Source: Terriglobales bacterium (GTDB lineage Bacteria > Acidobacteriota > Terriglobia > Terriglobales > Acidobacteriaceae). Taken from it: a stretch of DNA of 35,033 nucleotides. Made by a program: the position numbers and the translations under genes. The DNA lies in NCBI GenBank assembly GCA_015655585.1, contig JAATEV010000098.1:1-35033 (forward strand), in the 5' to 3' direction. This document shows positions 23,749 through 31,716 of this stretch, piece by piece; the stretch's first letter is position 1, and each line of letters opens with the position of its first letter. The notes beneath the pieces are model-generated. The model worked only from the letters and a program-made list of their open reading frames with translations. It did no database searches and had not been told where the DNA came from.

Positions 23749-24180
23749 ATGTCCACCATGAAAGCCCATACCGAGTACCTGACCTTCCGAACTGACCAGC
23801 GCTACGAGATGGTTCACATCACCCCGCAGGTCGAGGAAATCGTGCGCCGCAGCGGAATCGTCGACGGGCTCTGTTTCGTCTCTCCCATGCACATCACGGC
23901 TGCCATCTACGTCAACGACAACGAAGACGGCCTCATCGAAGACATCGGCGTATGGCTCGAAAAGCTCGCGCCCCGCTGGCCCGGATATCAACATCACCAG
24001 ACCGGCGAAGACAACGCCGACGCTCATCTCAAGGCCCTGCTCTTGCACCACGAGACCACCCTGCCCATCACCAAAGGCCGCCTCGACCTCGGAACATGGC
24101 AGCGAATCTTCTACGCCGAATTCGACGGCCAACGCTCCAAGCGCGTCATCGTCAAGATCCTTGGTGTCGCAAAAGAATAA
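23749..24180 (+). CDS. YjbQ/UPF0047 family protein
   Basis: A 143-residue cytosolic protein of the YjbQ family. Conserved blocks are [18 protein letters not shown], a His-rich [16 protein letters not shown] with clustered His/Asp for metal or phosphate binding, and the C-terminal [16 protein letters not shown]. Some members have weak thiamine phosphate synthase activity, but the physiological role is unsettled. CGGAG lies seven bases before the ATG at 23749; a second ATG at 23758 is less well placed. Its 3' end overlaps the 3' end of motB on the opposite strand by 29 bases. Confidence 0.9.
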   Translation: MSTMKAHTEYLTFRTDQRYEMVHITPQVEEIVRRSGIVDGLCFVSPMHITAAIYVNDNEDGLIEDIGVWLEKLAPRWPGYQHHQTGEDNADAHLKALLLHHETTLPITKGRLDLGTWQRIFYAEFDGQRSKRVIVKILGVAKE

Positions 24181-24904
24181 TGTCCACGCGGCGATTCTGC
24201 AGTCGCCCCTCCTCGCTGGCATTACTGGCCACCGGATGGAACTCGGCATAACCCGCCGCCGAGAGATTCGCCGGGTCCAGATGCCCGCGATCGAGGAGCA
24301 ATCTTGCAATCGCAGTGGACCTCGCGGTCGAAAGCTCCCAGTTCGTCGCAAACTGTGCATTGTGAATCGGAACGTTGTCCGTGTGCCCTTCCACTCGCAT
24401 CGGTCCCGCGGGCAACGTAGCCGCCAGCAGCGAGAGCACCGGCAGCGACGTCGGGCTCACCTCCGCCGAACCCGACGCAAAGAACCCCGCCTCATGCAGC
24501 GAGATCACCAGCCCATCCGGCGTCATCCTCATCGTGATACTGCCGGGACGAATGTTCCCCGCAGCAATCTGCTCCGCAAGAAACTTCGTAAGCCGTTTCT
24601 CCGTCTCCTCCGGGCTCTCCAGCCGCGCAGGCGGCAGGGGAGGAGTCAGCGCCGCAGGAATCGACTCCGGAGCCACCGTGCCCGAAACATCGTTCAACGG
24701 AGGCGTCTTCGAGTGCACCTCGAACGTCCCCAGCGGAGTAAACGCCGACTGCATCGCCTCAGCCAGCTTCACCTGCTTCTTCTTATCCGACTGACTCGAC
24801 GCAAACAACACCACGAAGAACGCAAACAGCAGCGTGATGAAGTCCGCATACGAGACCAGCCAACGCTCATGGTTCACATGCTCAGGATGCTTCTTCCTGC
24901 TCAT
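24152..24904 (-). CDS. motB: Flagellar stator protein MotB (MotD-like)
   Basis: A 250-residue stator subunit. One N-terminal membrane helix carries the ion-binding Asp21 in [17 protein letters not shown]; a Pro-rich linker (about 60-95) follows, then an OmpA-like peptidoglycan-binding domain with [10 protein letters not shown] and [17 protein letters not shown], ending RRVDIILL. The segment around the Asp resembles Pseudomonas MotD and other MotB-type proteins of the second stator set more than E. coli MotB. It overlaps motA by four bases (ATGA), so the two are translationally coupled. It anchors the motor to the wall and conducts ions with MotA; proton or sodium use cannot be told from sequence here. 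It is the last gene of flbD-motA-motB. Confidence 0.94.
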   Translation of the reverse strand: MSRKKHPEHVNHERWLVSYADFITLLFAFFVVLFASSQSDKKKQVKLAEAMQSAFTPLGTFEVHSKTPPLNDVSGTVAPESIPAALTPPLPPARLESPEETEKRLTKFLAEQIAAGNIRPGSITMRMTPDGLVISLHEAGFFASGSAEVSPTSLPVLSLLAATLPAGPMRVEGHTDNVPIHNAQFATNWELSTARSTAIARLLLDRGHLDPANLSAAGYAEFHPVASNASEEGRLQNRRVDIILLRHQGS

Positions 24905-25683
24905 GCTCCCACCTCTGCGACAGCGGCCTTGCCATGCTTCTCTTCGGTGAGATACGTGCGCAGCTTGGTCTCGATCATCCGCGGATTCATTCCTTCCAGA
25001 ATCGAGATCACCCCTTCCAGCATCATCTCCTTGATCCTCTGCTCCTCGCGATGCCGAAACTTCAGCTTGCCCGCCGCCGGCAGGCAGATCAGGTTCGCCA
25101 TCGCCACGCCATAGATCGTGGCCACAAACGCCACCGCAATCCCTCGCCCCACCTCGTCGATATTGGAGAGGTTCTTCATCACCTGGATCAGCCCCAGCAC
25201 CGCGCCAATAATCCCCACCGTAGGCGAGTACCCTCCCGCAGCCTCAAACACCGCGGGAATCTTCTCCTCGATCTCGGACTTGTTATCAATCTCCATCTGC
25301 ATGATCTTGCGGACCTCGTTCGGCTCCGTGCCATCGATCGCAAGCATCAGCGTCTGCTTCAAAAAAGGATCTGAGACCGAAGCAAGATCACCATCCAGAG
25401 AAACGATGCCGCTCTTACGCGCCTTATTGGCAAACGTCACAATCTGCGTCAGCGTGGCCTCGCCATCCGCGCCCTTATGCAGAAACACCTTCAGGAACGT
25501 CTTCGCCGCGGCCAGCAGAATACTCATGGGGAATTGCAGCATCACTGCTCCAATCGTGCCTCCAATAACGATCATGGCCGCGGTCGGCTGAGTAATCTGG
25601 GCAATGTTTCCGCCTTCGATCATCATGCCTGCCAAAATGCCGATCAGGGCCAGCGCAACGCCTCCGATGCTTGCAATGTCCAT
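24901..25683 (-). CDS. motA: Flagellar stator protein MotA
   Basis: A 260-residue inner-membrane protein with four hydrophobic helices (about 5-22, 32-52, 148-168 and 180-200) and a large cytoplasmic loop that contacts the rotor. Family segments are GGTIGAVMLQFP, the acidic loop MEIDNKSEIEEKIPAVFEAAGGYSPTVG and GIAVAFVATIYGVAMANL. It pairs with MotB to form the ion-driven stator. AGAGG precedes the ATG by about seven bases. It lies 54 bases after flbD on the same strand and overlaps motB by four bases. Confidence 0.95.
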   Translation of the reverse strand: MDIASIGGVALALIGILAGMMIEGGNIAQITQPTAAMIVIGGTIGAVMLQFPMSILLAAAKTFLKVFLHKGADGEATLTQIVTFANKARKSGIVSLDGDLASVSDPFLKQTLMLAIDGTEPNEVRKIMQMEIDNKSEIEEKIPAVFEAAGGYSPTVGIIGAVLGLIQVMKNLSNIDEVGRGIAVAFVATIYGVAMANLICLPAAGKLKFRHREEQRIKEMMLEGVISILEGMNPRMIETKLRTYLTEEKHGKAAVAEVGA

Positions 25684-25737
25684 AACAATCCTCTTCCCGT
25701 TGTTCTATTCCCCGCCGGTCTGTTCCCCGCTGGTCAG

Positions 25738-26016
25738 TTACTCTTCCGCCTCGTCCTTGTCCACACTGCGAGCGGTCTTGTCTGCATTCAACCCAACATG
25801 CGCGCCCAGCGCCGTCAACGCCTCCGGCCACGCCGTGCGCAGCACCGCAGCTCGATACTCCAGCACACGCCGCAGCACCTCCTCCCGCGGCTCCAGCACC
25901 ACCAGCTTCTCTCCCGTCACCAGCGTCAGCACCGTATCCGGAGAAGATTCGGCGTACTTGATGAGATCGCAGTTGATCGCAAGCGGACTTCCATTCAGGC
26001 GCTTCAATTCGATCAT
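25738..26016 (-). CDS. flbD: FlbD-family flagellar protein
   Basis: A 92-residue protein of the small FlbD family (unrelated to the Caulobacter NtrC-type FlbD). The N-terminus MIELKRLNGSPLAINCDLIK followed by SPDTVLTLVTGEKLVV is the family signature; the acidic C-terminal 35 residues are less conserved. These proteins are regularly encoded just before motA and motB in flagellar operons, but the molecular role is unclear. AAAGGGAG precedes the ATG. It is divergent from the flagellin gene across a 249-base intergenic region. Confidence 0.88.
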   Translation of the reverse strand: MIELKRLNGSPLAINCDLIKYAESSPDTVLTLVTGEKLVVLEPREEVLRRVLEYRAAVLRTAWPEALTALGAHVGLNADKTARSVDKDEAEE

Positions 26017-26101
26017 GAGTACTCCCTTTCAACTGCTTCATCGGCAGGCAACGCCTTATCAATAGAGGCAGATATCCCAGGCATTCCTTCACCGGCAGTT
26101 C

Positions 26102-26129
26102 TAAAGTCAGCGCCCCGCAACGCCGATGA
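26102..26129 (+). promoter_or_regulatory. Candidate sigma-28 (FliA) promoter of the flagellin gene
   Basis: TAAAG (26102-26106) and GCCGATGA (26122-26129) match the flagellar sigma-28 consensus TAAA-N15-GCCGATAA, with 16 instead of 15 spacer bases and one mismatch in the -10 element. It lies 137 bases upstream of the flagellin ATG, giving a long leader. Flagellin genes are the classical sigma-28 target. The extra spacer base lowers confidence. Confidence 0.5.
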
Positions 26130-26265
26130 GTGGGTTGAGCGCGGAGCCTACCGCAAGGTGAACCGGATCGCATCGCTGCCCACCCAGGCACGATGAGTTT
26201 GCCGGACCTGCACCCGGGACCGGCAGCGTGGCAGTTCAAATCGAGCAGTTACAGGAGCGTCATCC

Positions 26266-27117
26266 ATGTCCTTGGGCATTCTCACAAACGTTGCAGCAAC
26301 CTACGCACAAAACAATCTGAACAATACGCAGAACAGCCTGCAGAAGGTCCTGCAGCAGCTCTCCTCCGGTTCGCGCATCAACAGCGGCGCGGACGACGCC
26401 GCCGGCCTCTCCGTATCCGACGGCCTCGCCGCCAACCAGGCGGCCCTCACCCAGTCCGCGCAGAACGCGCAGAACGGCGTCGGCCTCCTCCAGACCGCCG
26501 ATGGTGCGCTCGCTCAGGTCACCAACCTCCTCGACCGCGCCGTCACCCTGGCCACTGAGGCATCCAACGGTGGTCTCACCACCGCTCAGGCCGCCGCCGC
26601 AGACACCGAGTTCCAGAGCATCATCACCGAGATCGGCAACATCGGCAGCTCGACCAACTTCAACAGCAACCCCGTCTTCACCGCCACCGCCACCGACTTC
26701 GTCGTCAGCGACGGAACCTCGGCCGGAACCACCACCATCTCTTCCACCATCGGTGTTCTCACCAACGCAAGCGTCGGTACGGCAACCGGCGGCGGCGCAG
26801 GCCAGGACCTCTCGGCCGACGTGCTCACCAGCCAGACCGCCGCGCAGACCGCGCTGACCGACATCACCACCGCCATCTCCGACGTCGCCAACCAGCGCGG
26901 CTCCATCGGCGCCAGCATCAACCAGCTCAACGCTGCCTCCAACGTCGCCAGCGCTGAGTCGGTCAACCTCTCCTCCGCGCAGAGCGCCATCCTCTCGACC
27001 AACTACGGTCAGGCGACCAGCGATCTCGCGAAGTATCAGGTCCTCAGCCAGACCGGCATCAGCGCTCTCGCCCAGGCCAACAGCGTCCAGCAGGAAATCC
27101 TCAAGCTGATCCAATAG
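26266..27117 (+). CDS. fliC: Flagellin (filament protein)
   Basis: A 283-residue flagellin. The N-terminal D0/D1 helices (residues 1-120; LNNTQNSLQKVLQQLSSG, SGADDAAGLSVSDGL, NGVGLLQTADGAL) and the C-terminal D1/D0 helices (about 190-283; ISDVANQRGSIGASINQL, ending VQQEILKLIQ) are complete. The variable middle is only about 70 residues, Thr/Ser/Ala-rich, so the outer D2/D3 domains are essentially absent. It polymerises into the filament after export by the flagellar type III system, and FliS encoded nearby should chaperone it. AGGAG lies seven bases before the ATG. It is monocistronic, with its own terminator and a candidate sigma-28 promoter. Confidence 0.96.
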   Translation: MSLGILTNVAATYAQNNLNNTQNSLQKVLQQLSSGSRINSGADDAAGLSVSDGLAANQAALTQSAQNAQNGVGLLQTADGALAQVTNLLDRAVTLATEASNGGLTTAQAAAADTEFQSIITEIGNIGSSTNFNSNPVFTATATDFVVSDGTSAGTTTISSTIGVLTNASVGTATGGGAGQDLSADVLTSQTAAQTALTDITTAISDVANQRGSIGASINQLNAASNVASAESVNLSSAQSAILSTNYGQATSDLAKYQVLSQTGISALAQANSVQQEILKLIQ

Positions 27118-27137
27118 TTTCCCCAGTAATTTCCCGG

Positions 27138-27182
27138 GAGCGGCGAAAGAGGAGAACCCACCCCAATCGCCGCTCGTTTTTT
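27138..27182 (+). terminator. Intrinsic terminator of the flagellin gene
   Basis: GAGCGGCGA (27138-27146) pairs perfectly with TCGCCGCTC (27167-27175) around a 20-base loop and is followed by G and six T. It begins 20 bases after the stop codon and insulates fliC from fliD. Confidence 0.8.
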
Positions 27183-27205
27183 ACCAACCATAAAAAGCTT
27201 CTAAT

Positions 27206-27236
27206 CACGCGCCGTCCCCACGTGGCACGGCGCGTG
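27206..27236. repeat. Nested inverted repeat overlapping the fliD promoter
   Basis: CACGCGCCGT (27206-27215) and ACGGCGCGTG (27227-27236) are perfect inverted repeats flanking the palindrome CCACGTGG (27218-27225). The right arm contains most of the sigma-54-like element. No T tract follows, so it is not a terminator; a regulator-binding site or a cruciform-prone element is possible. Confidence 0.75.
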
Positions 27237-27238
27237 CT
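27223..27238 (+). promoter_or_regulatory. Sigma-54 (RpoN) promoter of fliD-fliS
   Basis: TGGCACGGCGCGTGCT matches the sigma-54 consensus TGGCACR-N4-TTGCW at all key positions except one T in the -12 element, with the invariant GG and GC exactly ten bases apart. Transcription would start near 27249, about 24 bases before the fliD ATG and just ahead of its AGGAAGG ribosome-binding site. Sigma-54 control of class II/III flagellar genes is well known in other phyla; it needs an NtrC-type activator not seen in this window. Confidence 0.65.
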
Positions 27239-27272
27239 CCCCGTCTCAACGAAGCAAGTCAGGAAGGTACCG

Positions 27273-28622
27273 ATGGCTACAGTTGGACTAAACTTCGGGT
27301 CGGCCACCAGCGGTCAGGGATTCGACGTCGCAACCACCGTCTCACAGATCATGGCCGCCGAGCAGGCCATCGAAACTCCATGGCAGAACCAGCTCACCGC
27401 CCTGCAAGCCCAGGACACCGTCTTCACCTCTCTCGGCAGCGACCTCTCCACCCTCACCACCGCCCTGCAAAACCTTACCGACTTCAGCGGCGTCTTCTCG
27501 GAAAAAGAGGGCTCCAGCTCCAATCCCGACATCCTCGGCCTCACCTCGGCCAGTTCCAGCGCCGCCCCCGGCAGCCACACCATCGTCGTCAGCCAGTTGG
27601 CCCAGACCTCCTCCGTCGCCTCCACCGCCATCGGTGCCGGCGAAACCCTCTCCGGCAGCCTCACCATTCAGGGCCATGAGTTCGATATCGATAGCAGCGA
27701 CGACACTCTCTCCACCCTGGTCTCCGCCATCAATTCCGCCGACATCGGCGTCAAAGCCGGTATCATCACCGACTCCTCCGGCTCCCGTCTCTCCCTCGTC
27801 AGCGGAACCAGCGGCGCCGCCGGTCAGCTCACCGTCACCGGCTCCCTCTCCGGCTCCTCCAGTGGCTCCATCACCTTTCCCAGCTCCAGCGGAGAACCCG
27901 GCCGGGACGCCATCCTCACCGTAGACGGCATCTCCATCACCAGCTCATCCAACACCGTCACTAACGCCATCCCCGGCGTCACCTTTCAGTTGCTTGCCAC
28001 ATCTTCCACCCCCACCCAGGTCGAAATCACCGACAGCACCACGGACATCGGCACCGCCATCAGCACCTTCGTCTCCGCATACAACGCCGTCATCAAAGAC
28101 GTCAACACACAGAGCGGCAAAGACTCCAGCGGAAACCCTGAACCCCTCTCCGGCAACCCCATCCTCGCAACCCTTCAGTCCCAGCTCACCAACGCGCTCT
28201 TCTCCGGCGCGGCCAGCGGCTCCATCAACAACATCATGCAGCTCGGCATCAGCATCAACAACGACGGCACCCTCTCTGTAGACCCCAACACCCTCACCAG
28301 CGTCCTGAACTCAAACCTCTCCGACGTCGCCGGCTTCCTGCAGAACGCAGGCAGCTTTGGCCAGACCATGGCCGGCACGCTGAACAACCTGGGCACCCAG
28401 GCGCCCAACGGTGTGATCTACCTCGCACAGCAGCAGAACAGCGCGCAGGAGGCCTCGCTCAACTCCAACATCACCAATGAAAACGCTCTGCTTGCCACCC
28501 AGAAGACCACCCTGACCAACGAGCTGAACACCGCCAACCAGATCCTCCAGTCGATCCCAGGACAGTTGAAGGAGCTCGACGAGATCTACTCCGCCACCAC
28601 CGGATACAACCAGAATCCGTAG
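27273..28622 (+). CDS. fliD: Flagellar filament cap protein FliD
   Basis: A 449-residue hook-associated protein 2 that caps the growing filament and helps flagellin fold. The N-terminal region has the family pattern VGLNFGSATSGQGFDVATTVSQIM, and the C-terminal coiled coil (about 375-445; SLNSNITNENALLATQKTT) is present. The middle is a Ser/Thr/Gly-rich beta domain. I choose the ATG at 27273: AGGAAGG lies five bases upstream and the family N-terminus begins there; the frame's first ATG at 27222 lies within the promoter. It is followed by fliS after 24 bases, a standard fliD-fliS operon. Confidence 0.93.
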   Translation: MATVGLNFGSATSGQGFDVATTVSQIMAAEQAIETPWQNQLTALQAQDTVFTSLGSDLSTLTTALQNLTDFSGVFSEKEGSSSNPDILGLTSASSSAAPGSHTIVVSQLAQTSSVASTAIGAGETLSGSLTIQGHEFDIDSSDDTLSTLVSAINSADIGVKAGIITDSSGSRLSLVSGTSGAAGQLTVTGSLSGSSSGSITFPSSSGEPGRDAILTVDGISITSSSNTVTNAIPGVTFQLLATSSTPTQVEITDSTTDIGTAISTFVSAYNAVIKDVNTQSGKDSSGNPEPLSGNPILATLQSQLTNALFSGAASGSINNIMQLGISINNDGTLSVDPNTLTSVLNSNLSDVAGFLQNAGSFGQTMAGTLNNLGTQAPNGVIYLAQQQNSAQEASLNSNITNENALLATQKTTLTNELNTANQILQSIPGQLKELDEIYSATTGYNQNP

Positions 28623-28646
28623 TCATCCTCACAGATCGAGACCACC

Positions 28647-29120
28647 ATGAACCAGAACAGCTACCAGCAGCAGGCACTCGCAGGCGCTACCGGCGTCGAG
28701 CTCGTCGTAGCGCTCTACGACGGAGCTATCCGCTTCCTCTACCGCGCCATGCACTGCGCCGAAGAGCACGACGTCTACGGCCGCCGCCTGGCCGTCAAAA
28801 AAGTCATCGAGATCCTGATGTACCTTCAGGCCCGTCTCCGGCCCGAACTCGGTGGCAGCGTAGCCACCTCACTCGCCGACTTCTACGCCACCATGTTCAC
28901 CATGACCCTCGAAGCCTCGCACTACGAGTCTGCCGAACAGTTCCGCAACGTCATCGCCTTCGTCCAGAACGTGCGCGAGGCCTGGGTCGTCGTCGCGCGC
29001 GATCCGGAGGCAGGCAAAGTACTCCCCAGAGACCTCCGTACACGCGAAGAAAAACTCTCTTCCCTGCCCGCCCCGCAGGAACTCTCCGACCAAGCCGTCG
29101 TGTCCCGCTGGCTCGCCTGA
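28647..29120 (+). CDS. fliS: Flagellin-specific chaperone FliS
   Basis: A 157-residue, mostly helical protein that binds the flagellin C-terminus in the cytosol and prevents early polymerisation. The FliS pattern is seen in the N-terminal NSYQQQALAGATGVELVVALYDGAIRF-type helix and the four-helix-bundle spacing through about residue 115. The tail of about 35 residues is longer than in many FliS proteins. The ribosome-binding site is weak, so translation is probably coupled to fliD 24 bases upstream. Its stop codon directly abuts the stop codon of the convergent ABC transporter gene. Confidence 0.9.
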   Translation: MNQNSYQQQALAGATGVELVVALYDGAIRFLYRAMHCAEEHDVYGRRLAVKKVIEILMYLQARLRPELGGSVATSLADFYATMFTMTLEASHYESAEQFRNVIAFVQNVREAWVVVARDPEAGKVLPRDLRTREEKLSSLPAPQELSDQAVVSRWLA

Positions 29121-30863
29121 TTAGCTCGCTACAGAAAGCTCTTCTTCCAGCCGCTGCTTCTCGAACAAGCTGGTGTAATAACCGTTCTTCGCCAGCAGCT
29201 CCTCGTGCGTTCCCAGTTCTGCGATACGCCCCGCCACCAGCACCGCAATCTGGTCCGCGTTCCGCGCCGTCGAGATCCGGTGCGAGATAAACACCGTAGT
29301 CCGCCCCATCATCGTCTTACGCAGACCGTTCAGAATCTGCTCTTCCGTATAGGTATCCACGCTGGCCAGCGCATCGTCCAGAATCAGAATCCTGGGATCG
29401 CGGATCACCGCCCTCGCAATCGAGGTCCTCTGCTTCTGACCACCCGAAAGCGTAACCCCGCGCTCTCCCACCACCGTCTCGAACCCCTTCGGAAACTCCA
29501 GAATCTCATTGCGGATATGCGCGACCCCAGCCGCATCCTCCACCTGCTCCGCCGAAGCCTCCGGCACACCAAACGCAATATTCTGGTGAATCGTATCCGA
29601 GAACAAAAACGTCTCCTGCGGCACAAACCCGATATTGCGGCGTAGCGCATCCATCGTAAAGTGCCGAATCGGCTGCTGGTCGATCAGCACCGTCCCCGGA
29701 GCGGCATCATTCAACCGAGGAATCAGCCCCACCAGCGTAGACTTGCCCGACCCCGTAGGCCCCACAATCGCAAGGCTCGAACCTGCGGGAATCCGAAGAT
29801 TGATGTCCTTCAAAACCAGCGGCCCGCCCGGATAAGAAAAATTAAGATTCCGGAACTCAATATCTCCATCCACCTCCGCAGCAACAGCCGTAGCCTCGTC
29901 CACAATGTCCGGTTCCTGCTTCAGCAGTTCATCAATGCGAACAATCGAAGCCGTACCTCGCTGGAAGAGATTCACCACCCAGCCCACCGCGATCATCGGC
30001 CACGTAAGCTGCACCATGTACACGCTGAACGACGTAAACTGCCCCACCGAAATATGGTGAGCCGCAACCTCATGCCCTCCCACCAGCAGCGTAATCATCA
30101 GCGAGAGCCCCAGCACGAACTCCAGCGTAGGCCACAGCATCGCCATCAACCGCACCAGGTACAGGCTCCGCTTGATGTACTCCTTGTTCGCCGTCTCGAA
30201 CGAGGCGATCTCCGCCTCCTCCTGCGCGAACGCCCGGATCAGCCGCGCTCCCGAAAAGTTCTCCTGTGCCTTGGCCGAGATGTCCGAGAACATCGCCTGA
30301 ATCCGCTCGAAGCGCCGGTGGATCCGGTTCCCGAAGTACTGCACCAGCACCGAAGCGATCGGCAGCGGCACAAACGCGCAGAGCGTCAGCTTCGGGCTGA
30401 TATGGATCATGAACGGCAGCGCCGCCGCGGTAAAGACCAGCGTATTCGCGCTGTACATGATCGCCGGCCCCAGGAGCTGGCGAACCGCGTTCAGGTCGTT
30501 CGTCGTGCGGGCCATAATGTCGCCCGTGCGATGCGTATGGTAGAAGTTCGCCGACTGCCGCTCCAGATTGGCGAACAGGTCGTTCCGCAGATCGTACTCG
30601 ATCTCGCGCGAAGCCCCGATCACCACCTGCCGGGTCGTGTAGAGAAACACCGCAGAAACGGCCGCAATCGCCAGCAACAGCAGCGCATGGTGCATAATCT
30701 TCTGCTCGGTGATTCCGTGGCGCAGATCGTCAATCGCGCCGCCGATCACCAGCGGAAGAAAGACCTTCAGGACGTTATACAGAATCGTAGAGACTCCGCC
30801 CCAGGCGAGACTCTTCCAGTATCGCCTGAGGTACGGAGCCAGTGGTTTCAATCGTTCGAACAT
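29121..30863 (-). CDS. ABC exporter, fused membrane and ATPase domains (MsbA-like)
   Basis: A 580-residue half-transporter expected to act as a dimer in the inner membrane. Six membrane helices span about residues 15-310. The ATPase domain has Walker A GPTGSGKST (about 366-375), signature LSGGQKQR (about 471-478), Walker B ILILDDALASVD with a conserved acidic residue replaced (D-D-A instead of D-E-A; about 489-500) and the switch His in VFISHR (about 524). The Glu-to-Asp change at the catalytic position is common in this subgroup. The substrate (lipid, drug or peptide) is unknown. It may share a transcript with the FKBP gene 47 bases upstream. The ATG has only a weak AAGAGA before it. Confidence 0.92.
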   Translation of the reverse strand: MFERLKPLAPYLRRYWKSLAWGGVSTILYNVLKVFLPLVIGGAIDDLRHGITEQKIMHHALLLLAIAAVSAVFLYTTRQVVIGASREIEYDLRNDLFANLERQSANFYHTHRTGDIMARTTNDLNAVRQLLGPAIMYSANTLVFTAAALPFMIHISPKLTLCAFVPLPIASVLVQYFGNRIHRRFERIQAMFSDISAKAQENFSGARLIRAFAQEEAEIASFETANKEYIKRSLYLVRLMAMLWPTLEFVLGLSLMITLLVGGHEVAAHHISVGQFTSFSVYMVQLTWPMIAVGWVVNLFQRGTASIVRIDELLKQEPDIVDEATAVAAEVDGDIEFRNLNFSYPGGPLVLKDINLRIPAGSSLAIVGPTGSGKSTLVGLIPRLNDAAPGTVLIDQQPIRHFTMDALRRNIGFVPQETFLFSDTIHQNIAFGVPEASAEQVEDAAGVAHIRNEILEFPKGFETVVGERGVTLSGGQKQRTSIARAVIRDPRILILDDALASVDTYTEEQILNGLRKTMMGRTTVFISHRISTARNADQIAVLVAGRIAELGTHEELLAKNGYYTSLFEKQRLEEELSVAS

Positions 30864-30910
30864 GCGTCTCTTATTCTAGGCTTTCCAACGATTAGACGCC
30901 GTTCGATCTT

Positions 30911-31552
30911 CTACGGATGCGGATTCGTCTCAGGCTGTGCCGGAGCCGCGGGCTTCGGCCCGTCCGTCTTCGGCTGCGCATTCGCCGGAGCGGGAGCAGG
31001 CTGGCTCGCCTCCGCATCGGCCTGGCTGACAAGCTCAATGTCGAAAATCAGGTCAGCCTTCGCCGGGATCTTCGGCGCTCTCCCCGCCTCGCCATACGCC
31101 AGTTGCCACGGGATAAACAGCCGACGCTTGCCCCCGACATGCATCCCCTGAAAGCCGCTGTCCCATCCAGCGATTACCCGGTGAATGCCCGCTGGAAACG
31201 TAATCGGCTCCCCACCCGGATGGTCATACGAGGAGTCGAACTTCGTGCCGTCCGCCAGCCAGCCCGTATACCGCACGGTGTACAGCATCACCTTCGAGTC
31301 AGCCTGCGAGGTTCCAATCACGCTCGGCACAGCCAGCGGCCCCGTCCCGGTCGTGATATCCACATACCTCAGCGCATACAAGGTCTTCGGAATTCCAACC
31401 ACCTTCGGAATGTTCGGCGTCGCCTTGGTGGCGGCAGCAGCAGTCGCATGGTGCACGGCGGGTTTAGCAGGAGTCTGTTTAGCAGGAGTCTGGGCTGTAG
31501 CCGTTACCACAGCCAGGAGAGCTAGAGAAGAAATCTTCAGAATCATCGTCAT
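30911..31552 (-). CDS. Exported FKBP-type peptidyl-prolyl isomerase
   Basis: A 213-residue isomerase. The N-terminus MTMILKISSLALLAVVTATAQ is a Sec signal, followed by an Ala/Pro/Lys-rich spacer (about 22-45). The FKBP domain (about 60-175) contains VRYTGWLADGTKFDSS, the pocket segment ITFPAGIHRVIAGWDSGFQGM and RRLFIPWQLAYGEAG, ending in DLIFDIELV. The last 35 residues are Pro/Ala-rich and probably disordered. The frame extends to 31591, but the signal peptide fixes the start at 31552 or the next Met at 31546. It accelerates proline isomerisation in exported proteins, like the exported cyclophilin at 15621-16367. The ABC exporter gene follows on the same strand. Confidence 0.9.
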   Translation of the reverse strand: MTMILKISSLALLAVVTATAQTPAKQTPAKPAVHHATAAAATKATPNIPKVVGIPKTLYALRYVDITTGTGPLAVPSVIGTSQADSKVMLYTVRYTGWLADGTKFDSSYDHPGGEPITFPAGIHRVIAGWDSGFQGMHVGGKRRLFIPWQLAYGEAGRAPKIPAKADLIFDIELVSQADAEASQPAPAPANAQPKTDGPKPAAPAQPETNPHP

Positions 31553-31716
31553 TTCAGTGTAGGACGTCCACCCCTCTTCTAACATGAACAAGCGAAGAGA
31601 TTTACCCTGCCCGCTCGCTCCCGCGTAGAAAATAACGCTCCCCCTTTACAGACTTTTCTCGCACCCCGCCCCGTCACGCAAGCACAATAGAGCAGAGGCC
31701 TGCTAAAAAAGAATCC

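Noticed and set aside
26188..26203. Sigma-54-like GGCACG...TTTGC before the flagellin gene
   Set aside because: The GG and GC are 12 bases apart; sigma-54 requires 10, so the match is not functional by known rules.
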